NCBI RefSeq assembly: GCF_030815975.1
Contig: NZ_JAUSXL010000002.1
Coordinates: 1,178,001-1,242,000 of the forward strand
Direction of reading: 5' to 3'
Source of the DNA: Variovorax paradoxus
GTDB taxonomy: Bacteria > Pseudomonadota > Gammaproteobacteria > Burkholderiales > Burkholderiaceae_C
DNA length: 64,000 bases
The notes beneath the pieces are model-generated. The model was not told where the DNA came from and searched no databases. It worked only from the letters and a program-made list of their open reading frames with translations. The translations under genes were made by a program, and so were the position numbers. Of this stretch, positions 56,600-64,000 are shown in pieces. The number at the start of each line of letters is the position of its first letter. Within the stretch, counting starts at the first letter, position 1.

Positions 56600-57713
56600 A
56601 TGCCCTTCGCCCCCTTGCAAAACGACACTTTCCTGCGGGCCTGCTGGCGCCAGGCCACCGACCACACGCCCGTCTGGCTCATGCGCCAGGCTGGACGCTA
56701 CCTGCCCGAGTACGTGGCCACCCGCGCCAAAGCCGGCAGCTTCATGGGGCTGGCAACCAACGTCGACTACGCCACCGAAGTCACGCTGCAGCCGCTCGCG
56801 CGCTATCCGCTCGATGCGGCCATCCTGTTCTCCGACATCCTCACCGTGCCCGACGCCATGGGCCTGGGCCTGTCGTTCGAGGCCGGCGAGGGCCCGCGCT
56901 TCGCCCACCCGGTGCGCGACGAGGCGGCCGTGGCTGCACTCGAGGTGCCCGACATGGCCAGGCTGCGCTACGTGTTCGATGCCGTGGCGTCGATCCGCAA
57001 GGCGCTGGCCGGCCGCGTGCCGCTGATCGGTTTTTCGGGCAGCCCCTGGACGCTGGCCTGCTACATGGTGGAAGGCGCGGGCTCGAGCGACTACCGCCTC
57101 GTGAAGAGCATGCTCTACGGCCGCCCCGACCTGATGCACCGCCTGCTCGCGGTCAATGCCGATTCGGTGGCCGCCTACCTCAATGCGCAGATCGACGCCG
57201 GCGCGCAGGCCGTGATGGTGTTCGACAGCTGGGGCGGCGTGCTGGCCGACGGCGCCTTCCAGGAATTCAGCCTCGCCTACACGGCGCGGGTGCTGGCCGG
57301 CCTCAAGCGCAACGGCGCCGACGGCCAGCCCGTGCCGCGCATCGTCTTCACCAAGGGCGGCGGCCCGTGGCTCGAAGCCATGCGCGAGCTCGACTGCGAA
57401 GTGCTCGGCGTCGACTGGACCGTGAACCTTTCGGCCGCGCGCCGGCTGGTCGGCGAAGGCAGCGACGCCAAGGCCAAGGCGCTGCAGGGCAACATCGACC
57501 CACAATGTGCTGTTCGCGCCGCCCGCGCAGATCGAGGCCGAAGTGGCGAAGGTGCTGCAGGCTTTCGGCAAGCCGCACACCAACCCCGATGCCAACGGTC
57601 CCACCCACATCTTCAACCTGGGCCACGGCATCAGCCAGTTCACGCCGCCGGACCATGTGGCTGCGCTCGTGCAGGCCGTGCACGCACAATCACGCGCCCT
57701 GCGCAAAAATTAA
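56600..57713 (+). pseudogene. hemE: Uroporphyrinogen decarboxylase, frameshifted in this sequence
   Basis: The first 301 codons give a standard HemE of the haem pathway: [70 protein letters not shown], up to LQGNIDP. There the frame is lost; the true end continues in the +1 frame as [40 protein letters not shown], stopping at 57713. Dropping one base at about 57502 (CCCACAATGTG) restores a normal 370-residue protein. HemE is normally essential, so a base-call error or a second copy is likely. The 56600 ATG is chosen by family length. Confidence 0.88.
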
Positions 57714-58088
57714 AAATCGGTAACGAGGCGGCGGGTGCGCAGCGAGGCGTTCCAGCCCCTCCGAAAATCGATTTGCAGCCGTTTGTCAAGCACAAAAACG
57801 GTGTAGGAACACGGACTTATGCACAAAACACGTGTTGCACTGCGCAAGATTATCTGTAGGGCTCCCCTCTTTGCTCCTAAACCAATAGCGCAGCTAAGTT
57901 GTTGATTTATATAGAAATTGAACTTTGCTTTTTTTGAGGGCAATCCAGTCAGACGCTTGATTTTCAAGGCTCGCCGGCCTGTCGAGCCCGGTTGTCAACA
58001 AAGTTATCCACAGAAACTCTGGATGGCTCCCAAAGCACTGGAAAATCAACAACTTAAGCGACTTTGTTCAAAGTCGTATTAACAAACC
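57714..58088. other. AT-rich intergenic spacer with two DnaA-box-like sites
   Basis: This 375-bp gap between hemE and priA has no gene. It contains TTATGCACA (57817-57825) and TTATCCACA (58004-58012), both fitting the DnaA box TTATNCACA. An AT-rich stretch at 57895-57935 includes a run of seven T. It is much AT-richer than its surroundings. It may be a promoter region or a DnaA-binding site. Confidence 0.5.
58059..58076. promoter_or_regulatory. Palindrome upstream of priA
   Basis: CGACTTTG and CAAAGTCG are perfect 8-bp arms with a 2-base centre, ending 12 bases before the TTG start of priA. It could be an operator or an RNA hairpin. Confidence 0.45.
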
Positions 58089-60290
58089 TTGCCAACAAGG
58101 ACACCCATTCCCACCGTCAGCCCCGCCTCCGGAACAACAGCAGCGCCAGCGGCTGGTTCCATCGCAGCACCAGCGAGCGTGCCCGCTGCGACGGGCTGGC
58201 GGCTCGACATCGCGGTACAGACGCCCGCCCATGCAGCGCTTGGCGACCTGCTGAGCTACGCCAGCCCCGCCCCCTTGGTGCCCGGCACGCTGGTGCGGGT
58301 GCCGCTGGGCCGGCGCGAGGTGCTGGGCGTGGTCTGGAACGAGCCAAGCGCGCTGGACGGCGCCGAGCCCGACATGGCGCTCAAGCCGGTGGGCGCCGCG
58401 CTGGACGCGCTGGCCCCGCTCGGCGACGCCTGGCGCGACCTCGTGGCCTTTGCCGCGCGCTACTACCAGCGCTCGATCGGCGAAATCGCCCTGGCCGCCC
58501 TGCCGCCGCAGCTGCGCGACCTGAGCGGCACGCAACTGGCGCGCCGGCTCAAGCGCAAGACGACGACGGGGCCGGTGGCCGAGACGGCCGAAGCCGCCCA
58601 CCCGGTGGCCCTGAGCGCAGAGCAGACCGCCGCGCTGGACCGCATCGAGGCTGAAGCCGGCACCTTCCTGCTGGTCGGGAGCACCGGCAGCGGCAAGACC
58701 GAGGTCTACCTGCGCTGCGTGGCCGACCTGCTCGCGGGCGACCCTGGCGCGCAGGCGCTGGTGATGGTGCCCGAGATCAACCTGACGCCGCAGCTCGAAG
58801 CCCGCTTCAAGGCGCGCTTCGGCGACGATGCGGTGGTGTCGCTGCACAGCGGCATGACCAACCCGCAGCGGCTCGCGAGCTGGCTCGCGGCGCACAGCGG
58901 CGCCGCGCGCATCGTGCTGGGCACGCGCATGGCGGTGTTCGCCTCGATGCCGGGCCTGAAGCTCGTGGTGGTCGACGAGGAGCACGACCCCAGCTACAAG
59001 CAGCAGGAAGGCGCGCGGTATTCGGCGCGCGATCTCGCCGTCTGGCGCGGCCAGCGCGAGGGCGCGAAGGTCATCCTCGGCTCGGCGACGCCCTCGCTCG
59101 AAAGCTGGCACCAGAGCCGCCCCGCCCAGGGCGAAGACCCGGGCGGGCGTTACCTGCGGCTGGCCATGCCTTCACGCATCGGCGCCGGCGAACTGCCCAC
59201 GGTGCGGCTGGTCGACATGAACCTGCAGCCGCCCAAGACCGTGCTCTCGGGCGCGCTGCTCGAGGCCATCGGCCAGCGCATTGCGCGCGGCGAGCAGAGC
59301 ATGGTGTTCCTGAACCGCCGCGGCTATGCGCCGGTGCTGGCCTGCGCCGACTGCGGCTGGAAAAGCGAATGCCCGCACTGCAGCGCCTACCGCGTGTTCC
59401 ACAAGATCGACCGCACGCTGCGCTGCCACCACTGCGGCTTCACCGAACGCGTGCCGCGCGCCTGCCCGTCCTGCGGCAACCCCGACATCGCGCCCGTGGG
59501 CCGCGGCACCGAAAGGCTCGAAGAACACCTCGCGGAACTGTTCGCCGCCGTGACGCGGCCCGACGGCAGCGCAGTTCGCATCGCGCGCATCGACGCCGAC
59601 AGCACCAGGAAGCAGGGCGCGCTCGAATCGCAGCTCGCGGCCGTGCATGCGGGCGAGGTGGACGTGCTGGTGGGCACGCAGATGATTGCCAAGGGGCACG
59701 ACTTCCGGCGCATCACGCTGGTGGCGGCGGTGAACCCCGACGGCGCGCTGTTCTCCAGCGACTTCCGCGCGCCCGAGCGCCTATTCAGCCTGCTGATGCA
59801 GTCGGCCGGCCGCGCGGGCCGCGACGCCGCCTACCTGGCGGCGCAGGGCGCCACGGCCGAGATGTGGATCCAGACGCACCATGCGCAGCATCCGCTTTTT
59901 TCTGCGCTGCGAAAGCACGACTACACGGCCTTCGCGCGGCAGCAACTCGAAGAACGCGCCGCCGCCGGCATGCCGCCCTTTGCATTTCAGGCGCTGCTGC
60001 GTGCCGACGCGCGCACGCAGGAAGCCGCGCAGGCTTTCCTGAACGCGGCAAGTGCGGCCGCCGATGCGCTTGAAGGTGCCGACCGGGTGGTGCGCTATCC
60101 CGCGGTGCCGCTTGCGATCCAGCGCGTTGCCAACGTGGAAAGAGCGCAAATGCTGATCGAAAGCCCCTCGCGCGCCGCGCTGCAGCGCCTGCTGGCGCAG
60201 TGGCAGCCGCTGCTGCACGCGCTGCGGCGCACGCCGGAAGGCAAGGGCGTGATCCGCTGGCTGGTCGACGTCGATCCGCACAGCATCTAG
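58089..60290 (+). CDS. priA: Primosomal protein N' (replication restart helicase PriA)
   Basis: This 3'-5' helicase reloads the replisome at stalled forks. The 733 residues show an N-terminal DNA-binding domain, Walker A GSTGSGKT (197-204), the DEEH box in VVDEEHDPSYKQQEG, LGSATPSLESW, two zinc-binding cysteine clusters (CADCGWKSECPHC and CHHCGF...CPSCG), and the helicase C part with GTQMIAKGHDF and QSAGRAGR. The frame opens with TTG at 58089; a GTG at 58179 would give 703 residues and is also plausible, since the first 30 residues are low complexity. Confidence 0.94.
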   Translation: MPTRTPIPTVSPASGTTAAPAAGSIAAPASVPAATGWRLDIAVQTPAHAALGDLLSYASPAPLVPGTLVRVPLGRREVLGVVWNEPSALDGAEPDMALKPVGAALDALAPLGDAWRDLVAFAARYYQRSIGEIALAALPPQLRDLSGTQLARRLKRKTTTGPVAETAEAAHPVALSAEQTAALDRIEAEAGTFLLVGSTGSGKTEVYLRCVADLLAGDPGAQALVMVPEINLTPQLEARFKARFGDDAVVSLHSGMTNPQRLASWLAAHSGAARIVLGTRMAVFASMPGLKLVVVDEEHDPSYKQQEGARYSARDLAVWRGQREGAKVILGSATPSLESWHQSRPAQGEDPGGRYLRLAMPSRIGAGELPTVRLVDMNLQPPKTVLSGALLEAIGQRIARGEQSMVFLNRRGYAPVLACADCGWKSECPHCSAYRVFHKIDRTLRCHHCGFTERVPRACPSCGNPDIAPVGRGTERLEEHLAELFAAVTRPDGSAVRIARIDADSTRKQGALESQLAAVHAGEVDVLVGTQMIAKGHDFRRITLVAAVNPDGALFSSDFRAPERLFSLLMQSAGRAGRDAAYLAAQGATAEMWIQTHHAQHPLFSALRKHDYTAFARQQLEERAAAGMPPFAFQALLRADARTQEAAQAFLNAASAAADALEGADRVVRYPAVPLAIQRVANVERAQMLIESPSRAALQRLLAQWQPLLHALRRTPEGKGVIRWLVDVDPHSI

Positions 60291-60327
60291 GGGCGGCCTT
60301 CTCCCCGGGGCCGCGCGCTTGCGGCGG

Positions 60328-60537
60328 TCAGTGCAGGCCCGCAGGCTCCTTGCCGACGTCGACGTAGCGCAATTCGGTGCTGCGGCGCCGCGCGCTGCTC
60401 GCGGGCCATGCGAACACGACCAGGCTCAGGGCGCCCAGCGCGAGCGAGGTGCCGGCGCCGAGCATGCCGGCATTCCAGAACCAGCTCACACCGGCAACCC
60501 AGGCGAGCCACAGCAGGATACGAATAAGTATTGTCAT
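60328..60537 (-). CDS. Small hypothetical membrane protein
   Basis: This 69-residue protein has two hydrophobic helices (ILIRILLWLAWVAGVSWFW and LGAGTSLALGALSLVVFAW) and a short charged C-terminal tail (ASSARRRSTELRYVDVGK). No family is recognised. The ATG at 60537 follows a GGGCAG; an in-frame ATG four codons upstream is also possible. It is alone on its strand, convergent with priA. Confidence 0.55.
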   Translation of the reverse strand: MTILIRILLWLAWVAGVSWFWNAGMLGAGTSLALGALSLVVFAWPASSARRRSTELRYVDVGKEPAGLH

Positions 60538-60745
60538 CGTGCTGCCCATCCATACTTTGATTTCGTAAACACTCTATCAGGCATTGTGCAAACTCAAGTA
60601 TTCATCTGAAGTAGTAGCAGTAGCTATGCCTTACGGCCGTTACGCGGCGGCGGAAATAATGCGAAAAAAACGTTGACTGCACCCCCGTGCATTGCGCAAG
60701 CTGTCGCTGTGCGAAGCCCGTTCCGGCTCCGCGGGGTTTTCTGTC

Positions 60746-61402
60746 GTGAAACTGCCTTCATCTCTGGTTGCGGCTCTCTTGTTCGCATGCCTCGCATGCT
60801 CGGCGGCCGAACTCGACCTGCAGGGCAGCCGGCTCCTGGTGTCGGGCATGCTCGATGGCAGCGCAATGAAGACCTTTACCGAGCACCTGGGCAAGGGCAC
60901 CGTGCGCACCGTGGTGTTCGAGGATTCGTTTGGCGGCACCGCCGAGGCGGCGGGCGCCTTTGCCGACGCCATCCGCGCCAGCGGCGTGGATACCGAGATC
61001 CGCGGCCAGTGCATGGCCGCCTGCGCCTATGCCTTCCTGGCCGGCAAGGCGCATCGCTTCGGCTACGGCCTGCAGGTGAATGGCGTGCTGCTGCCGGTGG
61101 CGGCAAGGCCCACGGCGGCCGAGCTTGCGGTGCGCTGGCGCGGCGACGAAGCCCACAAGACGCTGGCGGAATTCACGCCCATCGCGGCTGCCGCACCCCT
61201 CCAGGCCACGGAAACCCGCGCCTCCGGGACGGCCGGGGACAACTGGCAGCCCGAGCATGGCGTGCTGTTCACGGCCAGCCCGACGCTCTTCGGCCGCATC
61301 TACAACGCGTTCTATTGCGATGGCACCCAGGGCCGCGACTTCTCCAAGTGCGAGCGCCTGCCCGATGCCGATCCGTTCAAGCTCGGCGTGCTGACGCCTT
61401 GA
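60746..61402 (+). CDS. Secreted protein with ClpP/crotonase-like fold (COG3904-like)
   Basis: From the GTG at 60746 the protein has 218 residues, with a signal peptide (VKLPSSLVAALLFACLACSA). The mature part, VVFEDSFGGTAEAAGAFADA then IRGQCMAACAYAFLAGKAHR, matches predicted periplasmic proteins of the ClpP-like superfamily (pattern GxCxSACxxxFxxGxxR). The usual serine before the second Ala-Cys is alanine here (CMAAC), so a Ser-protease activity is doubtful. A TTG at 60692 would lengthen the leader and hide the signal. Confidence 0.65.
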   Translation: MKLPSSLVAALLFACLACSAAELDLQGSRLLVSGMLDGSAMKTFTEHLGKGTVRTVVFEDSFGGTAEAAGAFADAIRASGVDTEIRGQCMAACAYAFLAGKAHRFGYGLQVNGVLLPVAARPTAAELAVRWRGDEAHKTLAEFTPIAAAAPLQATETRASGTAGDNWQPEHGVLFTASPTLFGRIYNAFYCDGTQGRDFSKCERLPDADPFKLGVLTP

Positions 61403-61411
61403 CGCACGGGC

Positions 61412-62425
61412 TCAGCGCAGTAGGCCGACCGCAAACGGAAAACTGAAGAAGGTCGCCACCGTCGTCCACAGGATGATGCGTGCGATGCGGCCGTTGTCGG
61501 CCCCGAAGCGCTCGGCCAGCATCGAGACGTTGCTGGCGCTCGGCAGCGCCGCCACCAGCACGATCACCATCAGCGCCGAAGAAGAAAGCGGCAGGCCGAG
61601 GGCCATGGCGCCCTGCCCCAGCACCCAGACCAGCACCGGATGCACGAGCAGCTTGACGGCCACCACCGGCAGTACGTCGGCCAGCGGCGCGCGCGGTGGG
61701 ATTTTCGACGTCGTGCCCATGGCCGCGGCCACCGCCGCGCTGGCGCCGTGCTCGCGCGCGAGCAGCGCCGAGCGCGCCAGCACCGCGCCGATGGTGAAGA
61801 GCGCCACCGGCGAGGCCGCATCGGCCAGCATGGCGATGGTGTGCTCCACCGGCCCCGGCAGGCGCCAGCGCGCTGCCGACAGCAGCACGCCCAGCAGGAT
61901 CGACCACGGCATCGGATTGACCAGCACGCCGCGCAGCGCCTGGCGCGCCGCCTGCCGCGGCCCATGATGCCCGCCGGCGCCGTCGAGGCGCGACAGCGCA
62001 ATGCACAGCGAAGAGGTCACGACCAGGTCGAACGCGATGGTGATGATCATCGGCCCCGCCGCCTGCGCACCCAGCAGCGCCACCAGCAGCGGCACGCCCA
62101 TGAAGCCGGTGTTCGGAAAGGCCGCCACCAGCGCGCCGAATGCGCCGTCGTTCCAGCCGATGCGCTGGTTGCGGGTAAAGACAACCACGCCCACCACCAC
62201 GGCCAGCGCGCTCGCGCCCCAGACCAGCGCCACGCTGCCATCGAGCAGCTGCCCGATCGGCGTGCCGGCGCCGAAGCGCAGCAGCATGCACGGCAGCGCG
62301 AAGTACAGCACGAAGGTGTTGAGGCCGGGAATCGCATCCAGTGGCAGGACCCGGGCGCGCGCGGCGCCATAGCCAGCCGCGATCAGCGCGAAGAAAGGAA
62401 AAGTTACGAGAAATACAGGCAGCAC
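61412..62425 (-). CDS. AEC family transporter (auxin efflux carrier type)
   Basis: The 337-residue membrane protein has about ten hydrophobic segments in two halves. Family features are the opening VFLVTFPFFALIAAGYGAAR, VAAFPNTGFMGVPLLVALLG after the first half, and ASNVSMLAERFGADNGRIAR near the end. It probably moves a carboxylate or similar anion. The GTG at 62425 is chosen because the first helix follows at once; the upstream part of the frame is arginine-rich and not membrane-like. Confidence 0.88.
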   Translation of the reverse strand: MLPVFLVTFPFFALIAAGYGAARARVLPLDAIPGLNTFVLYFALPCMLLRFGAGTPIGQLLDGSVALVWGASALAVVVGVVVFTRNQRIGWNDGAFGALVAAFPNTGFMGVPLLVALLGAQAAGPMIITIAFDLVVTSSLCIALSRLDGAGGHHGPRQAARQALRGVLVNPMPWSILLGVLLSAARWRLPGPVEHTIAMLADAASPVALFTIGAVLARSALLAREHGASAAVAAAMGTTSKIPPRAPLADVLPVVAVKLLVHPVLVWVLGQGAMALGLPLSSSALMVIVLVAALPSASNVSMLAERFGADNGRIARIILWTTVATFFSFPFAVGLLR

Positions 62426-62544
62426 CCCCCGATTGTCGCCGCGTCCCGCATCGTGAACTCTGGCGCCGCGGCTGCGGACGGCGCCCCGTATCATTGCCCG
62501 CTTTGCGCCAGCCGTTCCTCCGCGGCCTTCCGTTCCCATTCCCC

Positions 62545-64000
62545 ATGTCCTCCGGTCTCAATCTCGCGCAACAAGAAGCTGTCAATTACCTGCACGGCCC
62601 CTGCCTGGTGCTGGCAGGCGCGGGTTCGGGCAAGACGCGCGTCATCACGCACAAGATCGGCCGGCTGATCCAGGCCGGGCTCGAGCCCAAGCGCATCGCG
62701 GCCATCACCTTCACCAACAAGGCTGCGAGCGAAATGCGCGAACGCGCCAAGGGACTGATTGGGCGCGAGGCGAAGCATGTGGTGATCTGCACCTTCCACG
62801 CGCTCGGCGTGCGCATGATGCGCGAAGACGGCGCCGTGCTCGGCCTGAAGCCGGCCTTCAGCATCCTCGACAGCGACGACGTCACCAAGATTCTGAAGGA
62901 CGCGGGCGGCACCACCGATACCGCCACCGCGCGCATCTGGCAGTGGACCATCAGCAAGTGGAAGAACATGGGCCTGACCGCCGCGCAGGCCGAAGCGGCC
63001 GCGGCGGACGACAACGAGCGCATCACGGCGCGCATCATGGCGCGCTACGAAGAGCGGCTCACGGCCTACCAGAGCGTCGACTTCGACGATCTCATCGGCA
63101 TGCCGCTCAAGCTGCTGCGCGACTTCGACGAGGTGCGCGCCAAGTGGCAGGCCGCGCTGGGCCACATCCTGGTGGACGAATACCAGGACACCAACGCCAC
63201 CCAGTACGAAGTGCTGAAGGCGCTGGCCGGCGAGCGCGGGCGTTTCACCGCGGTGGGCGACGACGACCAGTCGATCTACGGCTGGCGCGGCGCCACGCTG
63301 GACAACCTGCGCAAGCTGCCGGTGGACTATCCGGCGCTCAAGGTCATCAAGCTCGAACAGAACTACCGCTCGACGAGCGCGATCCTGCGCGCGGCCAACA
63401 ACGTGATCGGCCCCAACCCCAAGCTGTTTCCGAAGACGCTGTTCTCCGAACTCGGCGAAGGCGAGCCGGTGCGCATCGTCGATGCCGACTCCGAGGCGCA
63501 CGAGGCCGAGCGCGCGGTGGCGCGCATCGTCAGCCTGCGCGCGGGCGAGGCCCTCATCCAGGGACCCCAGGGCAAGCAATACAAGGAATTCCGCGACTTC
63601 GCCATCCTCTACCGCGCCAACCACCAGGCGCGCGTGTTCGAGCAGGCATTGCGCAAGGCGCAGATCCCGTACAAGGTCTCGGGCGGCCAGAGCTTCTTCG
63701 ACCGCGCCGAGATCAAGGACCTGTGCGGCTGGTTCCGCCTCTGGGTCAACAACGACGACGACCCCGCGTTCCTGCGCGCCATCACCACGCCCAAGCGCGG
63801 CATCGGCCACACCACGCTCGCGAGCCTGGGCACCTTTGCGAGCCAGTACAAGCTGAGCCTGTTCGAGGCGCTCTTCAGCCCCTCGCTGCCGAGCGTGATG
63901 CCAAAGCGCACGCTCGAAGGCATCCACGAGTTCGGCCGCTACATCAACGACCTCGAATACCGCGCGCGCCGCACCATGGGCGCCGAGGCCTCGCGCACCT
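62545..64000 (+). CDS. rep: Rep/UvrD-family ATP-dependent DNA helicase (3' partial)
   Basis: This superfamily 1 helicase runs off the right edge after 485 codons. It has LNLAQQEAVNYLHGPCLVLA, Walker A AGAGSGKT, AITFTNKAASEMRER (motif Ia), the DEYQDTN Walker B, GDDDQSIYGWRGA (motif III), LEQNYRSTSAIL and QIPYKVSGGQSFFDRAEIKD. The spacing and motif forms (VGDDDQSIYGWRGA, YRSTS) are closest to Rep rather than UvrD. It unwinds DNA 3'-5' at replication blocks. Confidence 0.92.
   Translation, partial: MSSGLNLAQQEAVNYLHGPCLVLAGAGSGKTRVITHKIGRLIQAGLEPKRIAAITFTNKAASEMRERAKGLIGREAKHVVICTFHALGVRMMREDGAVLGLKPAFSILDSDDVTKILKDAGGTTDTATARIWQWTISKWKNMGLTAAQAEAAAADDNERITARIMARYEERLTAYQSVDFDDLIGMPLKLLRDFDEVRAKWQAALGHILVDEYQDTNATQYEVLKALAGERGRFTAVGDDDQSIYGWRGATLDNLRKLPVDYPALKVIKLEQNYRSTSAILRAANNVIGPNPKLFPKTLFSELGEGEPVRIVDADSEAHEAERAVARIVSLRAGEALIQGPQGKQYKEFRDFAILYRANHQARVFEQALRKAQIPYKVSGGQSFFDRAEIKDLCGWFRLWVNNDDDPAFLRAITTPKRGIGHTTLASLGTFASQYKLSLFEALFSPSLPSVMPKRTLEGIHEFGRYINDLEYRARRTMGAEASRT

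Noticed and set aside
53281..56682. 1133-residue open frame on the minus strand
   Set aside because: It is Arg/Gln/His-rich with no motif and covers the dsbD-like, redoxin and MFS genes in antisense. It is a codon-bias shadow.
57714..58088. Calling the hemE-priA spacer the chromosomal origin oriC
   Set aside because: Only two DnaA-box-like sites are seen and neither dnaA nor dnaN is nearby. Without chromosome-wide skew the claim is unsupported.

Overview
This is a GC-rich window of about 64 kb with dense, often overlapping genes. The gene content suggests a beta-proteobacterium of the Burkholderiales, most likely Comamonadaceae (Variovorax-like). The pointers are a PhaM-type granule protein, argB beside a polysaccharide locus, hemE next to priA, a MocR regulator with LysE exporters, and codon use strongly biased to G/C in third position. 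The species call is inference. No rRNA, tRNA, CRISPR array, insertion sequence or prophage was seen.

Positions 1-32587 hold a large surface-polysaccharide locus. (a) 1-7453: a partial glycosyltransferase/methyltransferase fusion, argB, a WecA/WbpL-like initiating transferase, a GT2, an acyltransferase-3/SGNH O-acyltransferase and another GT2. (b) 7505-11064: leftward GT2 genes, including a decayed GT2 copy. (c) 11112-14992: a rightward block of a 5'-truncated manC/wbpW remnant, wzm, wzt, gmd and rmd. This resembles the GDP-D-rhamnose/ABC-exporter module of Pseudomonas A-band polysaccharide. (d) 14989-32587: a long leftward block that reads rfbB, rfbD, rfbA, rfbC (dTDP-L-rhamnose), a 1023-residue methyltransferase-GT2-GT2 protein, a HAD-UbiA fusion, DprE1-like and DprE2-like enzymes, two large GT-C-like membrane proteins, a frameshifted epimerase, a flavin oxidoreductase, GtrA and a flippase-like protein. 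The HAD-UbiA, DprE1, DprE2 and GtrA set matches the mycobacterial route to polyprenyl-phosphoryl-D-arabinofuranose. I therefore infer that this organism makes a D-arabinofuranose-containing glycan. This is the most interesting system in the window.

Positions 32588-45105: a tandem glycine riboswitch precedes a D-amino-acid dehydrogenase/glycine oxidase-type gene. A FIST-domain protein and PhaM follow. A MocR regulator then faces a rightward run of nine genes (LysE, EamA, aminotransferase, DJ-1/PfpI, LysE, GST, PhzF, VOC, LysE), which looks like an amino-acid or amine handling and efflux unit.

Positions 45106-64000: a roughly 290-bp imperfect inverted-repeat element comes first. After it are mostly housekeeping and accessory genes: creatininase-family hydrolase, SDR, LysR with a divergent quinone-reductase-like gene, GNAT, sorbosone-dehydrogenase-like lipoprotein, AlaX, DsbD/ScsB-like reductase with a redoxin, MFS carboxylate transporter, hemE (frameshifted in this sequence), an AT-rich spacer with two DnaA-box-like sites, priA, a small membrane protein, a COG3904-like secreted protein, an AEC transporter, and the start of a Rep/UvrD helicase that runs off the window.

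Two single-base frameshifts (near 18508 and 57502) in otherwise well-conserved genes may be sequencing errors.
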